Assembly (NCBI GenBank): GCA_007449985.2
Contig: VIIQ02000068.1
Location: 186,001-250,000, forward strand
Direction of reading: 5' to 3'
Source of the DNA: Desmodesmus armatus
Lineage: Eukaryota; Chlorophyta; Chlorophyceae; Sphaeropleales; Scenedesmaceae
Length of the DNA: 64,000 nt
Part shown: positions 8,707 through 21,664 of the stretch, piece by piece
How positions within the stretch are numbered: position 1 is the first letter of the stretch
Layout of the letters: every line of letters starts with the position of its first letter
Position numbers and translations under genes: made by a program
Notes under the pieces: generated by a model
Told to the model about the DNA's origin: nothing
Database searches by the model: none
What the model saw: the letters and a program-made list of their open reading frames with translations, nothing else

Positions 8707-10715
8707 ATGGCAGTCACACACACAGGATTGTTGTTGCTGCTGCTGCTGCTGCTGCATTGGCAGCTGCCAATTTGCCTGGCCCAGCACAGGAACCACAGCC
8801 AACCCCCACCATCATATGGCAACATTTGGGAGGCAGCCTTGAGGTAGGCAGGATACAGGAGGTTTGAAGGGCGGTGTGATTGTTGTGGCTGTTGCTCGTT
8901 GACCTTTGCTCGCCCCTATGCTCGCACTCCTGCAGGAGGTGCAGCAGCCTGATGTCAGCGCCATCGTATGCCTGGATCCATCCTCACTATTCCTTGAGTA
9001 ACCTTACTTCATGTTGCGTGCGCTGCAGCGAATCATGGTTTTGGCAGCAAGTGTGGCAAGTGGATGGTGAACCTTTGCACCTTGACGCATTTGCAAACGT
9101 TTTAAATGCCTCCACGGGTACAACTGCCCAGTCTTCCACGTATGAGACAACAGTGCTGCTGCCAGGACCCAAGAAGGCCTGGGAAAGGCTGGCACAGGAA
9201 AATTGCATGAGCTTGCCAGCCATGGAGTGGGAGTTACGCTACAAAGCCAGGACACCAGGCATGTATCTCTCTTCCTTCTTTGTAGAATCTCCGTTTGACA
9301 GGGTTGACAGGGATATCGCAGGATTTTTTGATGGGTTGCTGAGGTCTTTGCAACGTCAACGAAGGAGTGCAACATTGTGAGTTCGCTGAGGCCCGGGCTT
9401 GATGGGGCTTGATATCCCCGCCTCCCCCCCCCCCCACACACACACACACACACACTGATAGTACTACCCGGCTTGTGGCTGCAGCAAGGGAGGGTTGATT
9501 GCAAAATCGTTGTGTGCAGCATCAGATGGGAGGTACTGCTCGCCTAATGAGCTTGATATGTCTGAGCGGGGCTCATAGCTGCGTTGCGCAAATCTGTTTC
9601 AGGCTGCATGGTCTGTCACTCCCATGCCATCCTGTCTTTTTGTCACCCGCTGTGCCTGCGCAGCAATGGCACCACAGGAATGGTTCTATGGAATGCGAGT
9701 GCCATACGCATGCCAGGCACCCGTTACACTTATGAGGATGTCCACATCATCAAGGGGGACATAAAGGCCGGCGCTGCAGTTGTGCACATCACTGACCTCC
9801 CGTAAGTGATGCACAGCATGAAGTACTGCCACACGTCTGCATGTCTCACTTGCAGCTTGGCGCACCAACGCAGCCTTGAATACACCTCATCAAGGAAGAT
9901 CGTGGGTGTTGCCCAACATGTGGATTACGTTGCACACATGCATGCGTTTCTAATCACACTGTGACAGCATCCCGTAACAATGGCCCTACAAATACATGCA
10001 ACCCTACCGGGGATGCAGCATTGTTGGAGAAGGTAGACAGCATTGTCCTGCTAGACGATTGCTTGGATGCTGTCCATACATAAAGCGTCCACTTTGTGTG
10101 TTGGGGGCGGGCAGAGTGGCAGAGAGGATTATTTTGGTAACGTGATGCATGCATACCTATAGCGTCCCACAAGGATCTAAGGATAGTTGGAAGGACGGCG
10201 TCATGCAGCATCGGCATCAGCCATGGCAAGGAATTTACAATATTTAATTACTGACATGAAGGACAATGCATTTGTGGTGCTGGCCAGTGCTGTTGATGAC
10301 CTGTTCACATCTTGTTTCTTCCTGCAGGATTCGTACAAAATTGAAGTCGGAGTCAACGCAGGTATTCTTGACTTCGAGGTGCCCTCCCAGGCAGCAGCTC
10401 GCAGACAGAAGTCCTGGTACAGTCAACACAAAGGCCGTGGGCATTGGTGTGGCCTTTGCTGGGGCAGGTTCAGTCGCTCTTGTTTACATCGCTGTGCTTC
10501 TCAAGCGGAAGGGACATGGGCTCCACACCGTGCGGAAGTTCCTAGGCAGCTACATGCCAAGTGGCTGCGGCTGCCTCAGCCGCAGTCGAGCTGATGTCAA
10601 TGCATTGCCTGTCGAGTCAAGCAGCAACATTGCCCTATTTGTGGCACCATGCGACCCCATTCCACAGCCTGATGGGAGGTCACCTCAGGCTGGCACCCTA
10701 CCAATCAAGCCTTAA
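8707..10715 (+). CDS. Predicted type I membrane protein with signal peptide (367 aa), family not recognised
   Basis: Four exons, 8707-8843, 8936-9376, 9664-9801 and 10328-10715, have GT-AG borders and compatible phases and sum to 1,104 nt (367 residues plus stop). The first exon gives a clear signal peptide (MAVTHTG, ten leucines, HWQLPICLAQ). Residues about 50-270 form a lumenal/extracellular domain with N-x-S/T sites (NLTS, NAST, NGTT, NASA) and a VLWNASAIRMPGTRYTYEDV segment. One membrane helix (VGIGVAFAGAGSVALVYIAVLL) is followed by KRK and a cytosolic tail of about 70 residues. In exon 2 a competing frame (EVQQPDVSAIVCLDPSSLFL) also looks protein-like but would need a 31-nt intron, so I kept the frame without one. 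No known domain is recognised; the role is unknown. Confidence 0.6.
9424..9455. repeat. Poly-C followed by (CA)n microsatellite in intron 2
   Basis: A run of about 12 C is followed by about ten CA units, within the intron 9377-9663 of the type I membrane-protein gene. Slippage here would be silent for the protein. Confidence 0.9.
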
Positions 10716-12740
10716 CCATGCAGTAATGCATGCAGCTGCAGATAGGCCTACTAGTGGCACTTTTGCATGGCTGATGGTGCTGCATGTGATCCTGCAGGCC
10801 ATCTGGCCCTGCTCAGTATAGGCTATGCAAGCTGCGTGGTTGTCACTGGCGCTGACTGTTGATCTGTAGCTTGTACATTGTGTGGCATTCTAGGCCAGCA
10901 TGCCTGATCTGCAGGACAATATCAACTCCTGTGTGTTCACAGGCCCAAGGGCAAAGGATCCACATTCCCTGCATGTGTAGGGGCTGCACAAATGTGGGCA
11001 ATGCGCAAGCTTATATTAGTCAGGAGCTATTTGCAGGTGCAGCTGTGGCACACGAGCACTGCTTATGACCCCTTGCATTTTGCCAACGCCCACTGGTGCT
11101 TGGTGACAAGGGGGCCTTGTCATTCCTGATTCGTTGCAGCGGCAGCATGTTGCTTGGGGCTCTGTTGTTGGTCTTGCTGCGGGTCCCCTCGCGCCCAATG
11201 TAGGTTCACATGCTGGGTGGCGGCAGGCTGTTGATGAACTGCTATGTGTGCAGCATTGTTCCTCAGAGAACAACTGCCCTGTAGTTATGACGTTGAAGAA
11301 AAACGTGACTTGTTCTGAGTAGTTGCATCTAGCCACAGCATGGTGTGGTTATTGTCTTGTTGTACTTTGTACTGCTCAGCTTGCACTGATATCATGACCA
11401 TTGGCCGTCACACAATCATCGTGAAATCCAGTTCAGTGCCTGATTGGTCTCCAGCTTATGTGCAGGCCAGCTGCATGACACTTCAGCTCAAGTGTTGACT
11501 TGCAGGGTTTGTCAAGTTGTTTGTACCGTTGAAGCTACCGTTGTGACTTCCGTCGTAGCTGCCTATAGAGGCAACACATTATGAGCTGGCACCTGTTGCA
11601 TTGCTGGGCAACTGCACACAAGGTGTGCCAAGTGCCACTGCTGTCACGCCATCTGACAGCATGTGCAGGGATTGGCGGGATGATGTGCCGTATGCATGTT
11701 TGCGGTGTGTCTGATGTTGCAGCTGCAAGTGGTGTTGCTGCCAGTTGGTCGACAACCCAAGGCCAGGTTGAAGGTCGATTGCTGGCTGGGTGAAGTCTGC
11801 TGCATGCTGTCCCGTGATGTTGTCACGTGGTGTGCAGCCCTGTTGCTTTGGTCACATTTCTTGGTTGCAGAGATCATGTTGCCTTGTGGGACACATTGTG
11901 CCTGGTGATTTCCCTGTAACCTATTGTTCCCCTGTGTTGCTGCACAGTGCAATGTCCAGGACTTGGACCCGGTCCACCAGCACCAGTGGTGATACGGGGC
12001 TGCGACACACTCTGCACTGCACGGCATGCACAGTCTGAGACTGTGGCGTACAAGGTTGTTTCATAGGCTGGTCAGCAGGCATGCATGCAGTGCGAGCAGA
12101 GATTGGCAGCTTGACACTCAGGCCCTGAGTGGCCCTGAGTCAGACATTCTGTGCAGCCGCGCCACATTGACATGACGCTGGCAAGTCTGACGTAGTGCAC
12201 AGGCAGGCTTGCACACAGCTTGTGCACCCTGAGGCGCTGAAACTATGTTCGGCTGTTGCAAACAGATATCCTTCAAGTGACAATCAACTTCTCTTTACAA
12301 GTTAGACTGTATGCGCCACATGAAGTCGCCTGAACAAGTCTGCCTTCAAAACACAACGCCTGCGTCCGAAGCACCCTGGTACCTTGACAAGGCACTGCGT
12401 GAAACACCAACAAGGGCTGCCGCAACATACAATTCCCGCTGCCAGCATACAGATTCTGTCTGCCCCCACATGTGGCCAGGGCTGGGCATGGTCCAGTGCC
12501 AGCAATGATGTTCACAAAGCACTTCAGCAAATGAACACACAGCTGGTGTTGATGCAACACGATAAAGAGCAACCAGTGCACCTGGCTTATAGGGCCAAAA
12601 CAACTTCCACATCACCACTGCTGTGCCCAGCCTTGCTCTTACGCATAATGTCTTGCACACTTACAACAAGCAAACAACTAATGGACAGCACATGCCCACA
12701 ATCCATTGACTGGCTCTCGATGCACATGCATCGCATCGCT
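10716..12740. other. Two-kilobase intergenic stretch without a supported gene
   Basis: The small open frames on both strands are short, have no recognisable motifs and lack splice-consistent partners. The only likely functional signal is a minus-strand TGTAA at 12661-12665, downstream of the convergent large gene. I see no RNA gene or array. Confidence 0.55.
12661..12665 (-). terminator. TGTAA polyadenylation-type signal for the large minus-strand gene
   Basis: The minus strand reads TGTAA 76 bases after the stop at 12741. TGTAA is the usual poly(A) signal of chlorophycean nuclear genes. Position fits; nothing else confirms it. Confidence 0.35.
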
Positions 12741-15700
12741 TCAACGCCAGCTGCCCTGTGCAGTGCTGAGGCTCCTGTACAGCACCTGCAGCTGCTGCTG
12801 CTCTGCATCACTCAGCATACCATGGTGCTGCTGAGCCCTGCTGCCACCCCTGGAGCCCCTACCCCCCGACCTTCCCCCCGACCCTCCCGCTGCTCCCCCT
12901 GCTGCTCCACCTGTTACCATCTCCCTGTCCTGCTCCCTGCCTGCCTGACCCCTGTCCGATGACATCTCAGGCAGAGCATACAGAACCCCATCCTCAAACC
13001 CCATCACACCTGCAGGCGCAGCAGCAGCGGCACTACCCCTGCCCTTCCGCCCCACCCGGCCACCCTGCACACTGCTGCCGTTGTCTGCATCGCCGCCAGG
13101 GTGTGCTGTGCTGCGGCGGTTGTGGCTGTGGCTGGCCACAGACTTCACATTGGTCGCAAACCAGCTAGGCATTGCTGACAGGGCACTTGCCAGGCTGGCG
13201 GACTGCGATGCTACACTGGCTGCCACATCTGCAGCCTTGGCCTTAGCTGCGGCTGCCGCCTTTGCCGCACCCCTACTGCGGCTGCTGCTGCTGTTGGTGT
13301 AGGTCCCGTTCGACGCACGATCGTACACAGGGCCCCAGCTAGCGGCATCCAGATCAAAGGCACTGCTGGCAGCCCTGTCAGTGCTGCTGCGGCCCTTCTT
13401 CCCGCCGCTGCCGCTGTCGCTGCTTGCTGCCTTGTTGGCTAGGTACAGCAGCACAGCGCCCACACCCACACGTGCAGCAGCTACAGCTGCTGCACTGGGC
13501 GCCTCCCCAGCTGCCTCACCACCTCCTGTGCCGTTCTTGCTGGCTGTGGCTGTTGGAGCGCCTGCCAGCAAGTTTACCAGCTTCTTACCGCCATTGTAAG
13601 ACACCTGAGCAGCTGAACCTGCAGCCTTCAGAGGCTCCCGTGCAAGGCTGGCCCCACTGCTCCCCAAGCCCTTGACAAACCCGCCCACCTTCCTAAACCC
13701 TGCCTTGACTGCTGAGGTAAACCCTGAGCTAGTATCAGACTGGGTGCTGCTGCTGTGTCCCGGGATGACTGCGTGAGCTGCATGGCCGGCCACACTCGCT
13801 GTCTTAGAGGCTACTGCGCCGCCGGCCTCTGCGACATGCTTTGCTGTGTGTGTGATGGTAGCAATCTCCTCCATGGGCATCTTGTAAAGCAGCTGGTAGG
13901 CATACCAGAAGGTACCCAGCAGCACCACAGATGCCAGCCACACCTGGAAGATACCCCTGGCCGCCTGCTTAGCCGACATGTGGGTCAGCCAGTGCACAAA
14001 GCGGCCAAACCCACCACCCAGCCCCCTGTGATGGTGCCCCTCATCCCCACTGCCTCCCACACCCCGGCGCCGGGTACCACCACCGCCCCCATTGCCACCG
14101 CCGCCGCCGCCACCACCCTTGCCCTTGCCGAGTCCACTGCCCCCACTGCCACCGCCGCTGCCAGCGCCCTCGCTGCCCCCAAACCAACCCCTGCTCTGTC
14201 CTGCCAGGTCTATGTTGCTGTAGTTGTCATAGTCTCCCCTGGCGACCCTCTTGAGCAGCTCGTTGAGCTCCCCATTGGCTAGGAGCCCTGCGCTGCCAGC
14301 TGCCAGCAGCTGCTGTGCCAGGACCCGCCGCTCCTCCCGCTCTGCAAACTGCCAGCTGCCGGCTCGCCCTTCTTTGGCAGCCTTCACACCCAGTGCTGGC
14401 CTGTTGCCGTGCAGGTGGCTGGGGGCGCTAGTGCTGCTGCCATTGCTGCCGTTGCGGCTGCTGCCATTGCTGCCAGAGGCAGCAGCAGCACCCTTGGAAG
14501 CATCAGAGGATCCCCAAGGCTGGAGCAGTGCCTCGGTACCCCCTGCAGTGTTGCCGGAGTCGACCACGGTCTCTGCTGCTGCTGTGGACCCTGCAGAGAC
14601 CATTTCAGTGAGTATGCTGGCAGCTGTCTGCTCTAGGTGCTCAAGCTTCCGCTCAGCATGCCTTAGCTCAGACCGCAGGTCACCGAGCAGGGTGCTGACT
14701 ATCCCGCTGGTGTCCAAGTCATCTGCTGCATCTGCATCTGTGCCCGCAGCAGTACCAGGGGAGGTTGCTGCTGCTTTGCCTGCTGCAGAGGCAGAGGCGT
14801 CTCCTCCTGCTGGATCTGTGGGTGAGTCAGACTGCTGCATGGACACGGCTGTGCTGAGCCTGTCCTGCAGCTCATGCATGCGCTGCACTTGTGCCTGGAT
14901 TGTGTCCTCCAGGCACAGCAGCTCATGCAGCAGCTCGTGCACAGCCCCCATATGCCTGGCATGGCGATCATCGAACACCATAGACCCACTGGATCCTGCA
15001 GGTGGGCCTGAAGCCAGCAGAGCTGCTGCTGCCTCGTGGACTCCCTCCTCCCTTGCTGCTGGTGCGTCTGAAGCCCCTGCTGCTGCTGCAGGAGTGCCTG
15101 AGGCGCCTGGGGCATGATTTTGTGCAGCAACTGACTGCTGCTGTGTGGGAGGAGCCTTGGGTAAGGCCTCTGCACTGCTGAAAGCCCTGCTGTCAAGTGT
15201 CCTGCTGTTGGGTCCCGTGCTGGGAGAGGAAGCCTTGCTGCTGCTGCGGCTAGATGCCTCAGCACGGCCTGCAGGAGCAGCCTGCGGGATCTGGCTTGCT
15301 AGGGCAGCATCTGGGGCATCCCAGGTAGAGACGCCTGCAGGAGGGGTCACCATGGACTGGACATCATCCAGTACTGCCTTTCCTGCGCTGGCCCATGCGG
15401 CAGGGTGTGTGGCTGCCTGCGCAGCAGCTGCTGCCTGGCCTGCAGCGTGCTGGACTGCACCTGCTGCATCGGCAGCAGCAGCTCCTACAGGTGTATCGGC
15501 CACTGCATCCTTCACTGCGCTGATGGTACCTGCTGCTGTGCTGATGGTGTTGGCTTGGATCGAGCCGATGGTGTTGGCGGATACAGCAGCAAGGGTATCG
15601 ATCCCGCCTGCTGCGCCCTTCTGTGCTGCTTTGTCGGGCTCTGGCACTGCAGGCACTGCATGGGCGATGCTGTTGCTGAGGTCTACCTTCTTGTGAGGCT

Positions 15701-18700
15701 TGCTGCCTTGCTGGCTTTGCTTGCTGCTAGCAGCACCAGCAGTACCCTCAGGAGTGCTGCCTGCTGTGCTGGCAGCATTTTCACTCTTTGCAGCACTGCT
15801 GCCTGCTGTGCTGGCAGCACCCTCACTCTTTGCAGGACTGCTGCCTGTGGGGCCTGCAGGCAAGGAGGATGCTGGTACTGCAGGAACCAGTGGGTCACCC
15901 CCTGGAACGATGCCCCACAGCTTGCTGATGTCCCGGATGTCGACAGCAAACACATCCGCAGGCACATCTGCTGCTGCCGCGGAGCTGCTGCGTGTTCCCC
16001 GCTTGCTGCTGCCCTGCTGTGACGACCCTGTGCTGCTACTGGTGAAGCTGGCTTGCAGGGTGCTGCCAGCCATACCTGTGCTGACCACACGCCCGCTGCT
16101 AGCACTACCAGCACCTTGGTCCCCATCACCCTCGGCCTCGAGGATGCTGGACAGTACCTTGGGTGCTGCAGCAATGCTGTCTGTGCTGACCGCGCTACTA
16201 GCCCCTGCAGGCTGTGTAGTGCTGCTAGGAACAGCAGTTCCAGCAGCAACTTGAGCAGCACCAGCAGCTGGCATGCTGCTAGCAGGCCCTGCAGCACTAC
16301 CTGCAGGGCCGCTGAGGGACTCTGCAGGCACTAGGTGCGGGGTGCTGCTGGGTGTTGCCAGGGTGGAGACAGCGTTCTCCACTTCTGCTGGGTGTGCTGT
16401 GACGAGGAGCAGGTGGTGGGCTGCTGCTGAGAGGAGGCCTGCTGCTACTGACATGACGCGGCGGCCAGCCTCCAGCAGGAGGAGGGAGGCAAACTTGGTC
16501 AGGCGGAAGATGACTGTGGGGCAGGAACAGGGGCAGTGACAGGGGCAGGGTAGGCAGTACTGTGTTGTGAGCCGCTCACTGAAGTTCAGTGCTTGTGCAG
16601 CAAGAACTCCTGTTACAAAATGTGTTATGCATGTACACATTACATCGTATGAATGACCCTTTTGAATGCTGCAACGGCAATAAGCAAAGCGTGCCAAAGT
16701 CAAGCAGGGCAAAGCGGCATGCCATGCTGTGTGCAGTCCTGCATGTTGTCACTTGCAAGCAGTGAATAGCTGTGTACTTACGTGACCACGTGCGCCTGAG
16801 GAAGATTGCCAGCACATCAGCACCCTTAGCAGCAGCCATGCCAGCAGCAGCAAGCCAGTTGCTGCCAACCCGGGCCGCTTTCACTGTCACATCCCCTGTT
16901 ACTGTCCCTGCATCATACAGGGCCTCCCCAGCAACCTTGGTCCCCTCATGCACTCCTTCCACCACCACCCTGCTACCATCGGCTGCTACCTTGCTGCCTG
17001 CTGCTACAGCCTTCCCAGCAGCTACTGCTGCACTCCCTGCTGCTGTCCCGGCATCATACAGAACCTCCCCTGCCACCTGGGTACCCTTCTCTGCACCCTT
17101 CACTGCTGCCTTGGCACTCTGTCCCAAGACCTGCGCGGTAGCAGCTGCTGCAGCACCTGCTGCTGTCCCAGCATCGTACACTACCTCTCCTGCTACCTGC
17201 GTACCCTTCGCTGCCCCGGCAGCAGCCACCTTCCCACCCTCCACCACTGCTGCTGCCGCTGCCTGGGAGGCCTGTGCTGCTACGCTGCCTGCTGCTGTGC
17301 CAATGTCATAAACAGCCTCTCCTGCTGCCTGGGTACCCTCCCCGAGGCCAGCTACTGCTGCCTTGCTGCTCTCGGAGAGAGCTGCAGCAGCAACTTGCCC
17401 CGCCGCTGCAGCCTTCTTCCGCCTTCTGCAGCAGCGCCTGCAACCTGCTTACCGCCAGAAGCAACTTGCTGTGCAGCAGCACCACCAGCAGAGGCCAGCT
17501 GCTGTGCTGCCTCTTGCCCCTTGACTGCCGCAACCTTCCCGACCTGCTCTGCCTTGCCTGCAGCGGCCTTACCTGCATCACTCACTGCCCCTGGGGCCTG
17601 TGTCCCTGAGCTCACAGCACCGGCTGCAGCTGACCTAGCAGACTCGGAGACCTGCTGTGATGCATCGCTGTCCGCTGCAGCAGTAGCAGGTGCAAGCTCC
17701 CCAGGTGCAAAGAAAGCTGCACCAGGCTCTGCTGCTGCTGACACTGCAGCAACACTGGGACTCTCCTCACTGGCATCACCCTTATCAACCCCACCAGCCT
17801 CACCAACCTTAGCAGCAGGGGTTTCAAGGGCGGCAGCAGCAGCAGCAGTGTCACCAGCGTCACTAGTGACACCAGCAGCAGCAGGAGGAGGAGGTGCTGG
17901 CACCTCCCCAGCTGCTTGCTCGAGCTGCCGCAGGCGTGCAGGTGCCACGCGGCCTGTAGCCACCTCAAAGGCCCTGATGCCGCCTGCTGGTGGGGCCACA
18001 CGGGCAGCGCCTGAAGCAGCAGCACCCGCTGTCTCTGCCATCATTTGGAGGTCCTCAGAGAGGGAGGCTGTGGGCAGGTTGGAGACTGGCTGGCCTGTAG
18101 CATCTGTGGGGACCTCAGGAGCTGCTGCTGCTGCTGCTGCTGCTGTAGAGCTAGTTGCTGGGGTGTTGTTGCTGCTGCTGGCGCTGTCAGTGGCACTGGA
18201 TGACACCTCCCCAGCTGCCTCGGAGAGCTGCTGCATGCGTGAGGGCTCCACCCGCCCTGTAGCTACCTCGAATGCCCTGATGCCGCCTGCTGGAGGGGCT
18301 TTGGTGCAGGGCCTGAGGCTGCAGCACCACCTGACTCTGACATCATGGTGAAGTCCTCTGAGAGGTCAGACTTAGGCAGATCGTCTGCCACTGCTTTACC
18401 TGAGGCATCTGTAGGACCCCAATCTGCGGCTGTGGTCCCGCCCTCTCCATCTCCGCCAGCCGCCGCAGCAGCAGCAGCAGCGGCAGAATCAGGCTGCTTT
18501 GGTGGCATGCTGGGTGCCATGAGGGTGGAGAGGCTACTAGCAGCGCTGCTGGTGCTGCCGCTGCCGATACCTGCCACAGGGACACCCCCTGATATCTGCT
18601 CTAGCTGCTGGAGCGGCTTCTTGCTGGGGCGGCCTAGGGCAATGCCCATGGCTATGGGGACGTTGCCTGAGGAGGTTGTGGGGGTGTTGGGCCTGCGGGG

Positions 18701-21664
18701 CCGAGGGAGGGCTGGGGCAGTGCCCTGGGTCTTGCTGGAAGGCCCTGCATGCACACAGTCACAGACATACAGGTGCTAAGTACTCATGCTGTGGTATCGC
18801 CATGCAAAGTCACTGTCCTGACTTGGCTGCCAGGCTTTCCAGCTGTCCTGTAGGATGCAATGTGCCTTGGCTACCCTTGTCTCCACGCACAAGATGCAGT
18901 CCCCCAGGGCCTTTTACTTGACGTACCCCGGTCATTCATGTCAGGTGCGCGGGCAATCAAAACCCCCCACCAAGCCAGCCAGTGCGTGTATCTACTTGCA
19001 CAAGGTGCACCTTCAGTACCTAAAGAGATCACAGCGCCTATGTTGGCTACTGGCATATACAAGAACAGATGAGCTCACACACACCTGCATCAGCACCTGG
19101 GGTTGCAGCCTTTGCAGTCCCTGGAAGGCTGGGTGAGGGGGCGGCAGGAGCCACATCCAGGTGCTCTGGTGCCAGGTCTCCCTCATCAAAGCTGTAGGTA
19201 GTTGAGCCATCTCTGTTCTGCTGGCTGGCCTTGAAGCTGACAGGAGAGCCAGGCCTCTGGGTGCGCTTGGGCTTGGGGGGCAGGGTGGGCCTTGTCAGCT
19301 TCTGCTGCTGCTTCGGAGATGTACCTGTACGAGCTGCTGCTGCTGCTGTTGCACCCTTCTGCTGGGGCTGGGGTGAGGAACGCCCTGTGGCACCACTGCT
19401 GCTGCTGCTGCTGCTGCTGGTACCCTTGGTGGTGCTGCTAGTGGGGGTGGGAGTGTCCGCATCACTGGGGGAAGGTACCTCCCCAGCAGCCTCGGAGAGC
19501 TGCTGCATGCGTGAAGGGCTGACCTGCCCTGTAGCCACCTCAAAGGCCCTGATGCCGCCTGCTGGAGGGGCCTTGGGCGCAGGGCCTGAGGCTGCAGCAC
19601 CACCTGACTCTGACATCATGCTGAAGTCATCTGACAGAGAGGCAGTTGGCAGCGCCCCTGTGGTGCTGCTGCTGCTGCTGCTGGTGCCCTGGGTTGCTGT
19701 GGGTGCTGCTGCCGGTGACTGTGCTGCTGGCGTGTCTGTCTGCTTAGGTGTGCCAGACTGTGGTGACTCGCCAGCTGGTGGCTTGGCAGCAGCAGTTTCA
19801 GGTCCTATGGGCATCATCTGCAGCTCTGAGCTGAGACCTGGCTCAGCCCCTGCCCCTGTGTCTGCTAGGTAGGCATCAGGGCTTGGCAGGCCTGACGCAC
19901 CGCCGCTGCTACTGCTGCTGCCACCGGCAGCAGCAGCAGCAGTAGTGTCACTAGCGTCACTAGTGACACCAGCAGCAGCAGCAGGAGCCGGAGGCTCGGA
20001 GAGCTTCGCAATGCTGCCAGGGCCAGCTTGGCCCTTCCTGACTGCTTCTGCTGCGTCCAGGGACTTGAGTGAGTTGATGGCTGGCTCGTTGAGGCTCTGC
20101 AGGAATGCTGCACTGTCGAGGCCTGTAGAGGCCTTGAAGCTTCCAACCTTGGACTTCACATCCTGCAGGAGCTGACCTGCTGCAACACCAGCATCGGTAG
20201 CGGCATCTGCCGCTGCTGGTGCTGCTGCTGATGGCGGCTCGGTGGCGTCCTGCGTGGCCTGCCGTGGCTGCATGCCGCTGTCCCCAGCAGCAGCGGCACC
20301 GCGAGTGTTTGCAGCAGCAGGAGCATCAGCAGCAGCGATTGGCATCATTTGCAGCTCTGAGCTAAGGCCTGGTTCGGCACCTGCCCCTGTGTCTGCTAGG
20401 TAGGCATCAGGGTTCAGCAGGCCTGAAGCACCGCCGCTGCTACCGCTGCTGCCACCGGCAGCAGCAGCAGTAGTGTCACTAGTAGTGTCACTAGTGACAC
20501 CAGCAGCAGCAGCAGCAGAGTCGGGAGCTGGCTCCCTGCTAGCCCCTCCCTCCCGTTGCCAGCGGCTGTACAAGCTGCTCTGTCCCTCTGCTGTCTGGTT
20601 GGTAGACTTCCCTTGCTGCATTCTGCTGTACCCATCCCTGCTGTCGCTACTGTCCCTACCCCTGCTGCCGCTGTCACCGCCCTCTGCCGCCCTGCCCTCC
20701 TGCATAGTGCCCGGCCGCTCAAGCAAGATAGCAGCAGTGGGGACGGCCTGCAGTGATGCAGCATCCCCTGGCATAGCATCCTCCCCGTCTCCCTCCCTAC
20801 CCCTCACACCCTCCCCTGTGCTGCTAGTGCTGTCAGTCCTGCCTCCCTCCCCTGCCTGCTCCTTGGTACCCCCTTCACCCTGCATTTGTCCCAAGCCTGA
20901 AGATCCGGTCCCAGACTGACTGCTGCCCTTGAGCCCTGTGGCAGAGGCTGGGCCTCTTCTGGATCCACACCCCCCTGCTCATCTGACCTGTCCCGCCCTG
21001 TGGGTGGTAGAGAGGCAGAGGGTTCATCTGGTTCGGGGTCTGAGGGGGGTGGGGATTCTGGGAGGACATCTACTGGGGTGTCTGGGCGGCTGCCGGGGGG
21101 TGTGCTGGGGGTTACTGGGGGTGTCTCTGGGGCAGCAGGAGGGGCGGGATCTGTTGAGGAGGGCCCAGGAGGCTTCGGGGTGGGACCCTTGGACTGCGGT
21201 GGCTGCACCTGGGAGGGTGGGGCCTGTGGGGAAACGGGAACTGCGGCCGACTGGGGGTCGGTAGAGTCTGCATTGCCTGCATTGTCTTCCTGGCTGCGGC
21301 CTGTGCTGCTGCTAGCAGCAGCAATGACAGGGCCCGGACCCCTGCTCAGCTGCTGCTGCTGCTGTTGCTGTGGCTTCAAGCAGCGTGGGGCAGCAGGGGG
21401 GACTGTGCCGAAGCCTTTGCCCTTGGGGACGGGCCCCTTGGAACCCTGGGATTTGTGCCCACTGCTGCTGCTGTTGTTGCTGCCGCTGTTGTTGCTACTG
21501 CTGCTGCTGGAGCGGCTTGCGGCAGCAATGCAGGGGGCCCCTAAGAGCCTGCGGCGTCTGTGGCTGTCGGAGCCCAGGGGTGGGGTGAGTGGGGTGCCGA
21601 AGGGTACTGTACGGCATGGGAGGCCTGTCAGCAGGCCAGGCCGAAGTGGCTGCTGGCGCAGCAT
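12741..21664 (-). CDS. Very large Ala/Ser-rich modular protein with probable plastid transit peptide and TM helix (about 2,804 aa)
   Basis: Exons are 21664-19085, 18744-16782 and 16609-12741 (GT-AG borders, phase 1 at both junctions). The N-terminus (MLRQQPLRPGLLTGLPCRTV, then Arg/Ser-rich with few acids) looks like a chloroplast transit peptide. The body is low complexity with repeated modules: two copies of GASGL..PDAYLADTGAGAEPGLSSELQMMPI (near 20400 and 19870); three copies of LS-D-MM-E, AAASG, APPAGGIRAFEVATG, R(M/L)(Q/R)QL-AAGEV (near 19560, 18290, 17990); and LEA-like EGTxVAGExxYDAGTAAG repeats (17340-16900). A hydrophobic segment GIFQVWLASVVLLGTFWYAY (near 13920) precedes an Ala-rich tail. 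The frame breaks at about 20935, 18299 and 17420; each needs one added base, and with three added the total is exactly 8,415 nt. Function unknown; a structural or membrane-scaffold role in the plastid is inference. Confidence 0.65.

Noticed and set aside
16948..18351. Plus-strand open frame of 467 codons, and others at 14251-15117 and 21000-22040
   Set aside because: They lie antisense to the large minus-strand Ala/Ser-rich gene. Codon repeats such as GCT/GCA/GCC give open antisense frames; the minus strand has matching splice phases, repeated protein modules and an ATG.
20473..20510. Palindrome GTGTCACTAGTGACAC as a regulatory site
   Set aside because: It lies within codons for the repeated GVTSDTT motif of the large gene and recurs with that protein repeat, so coding origin explains it.
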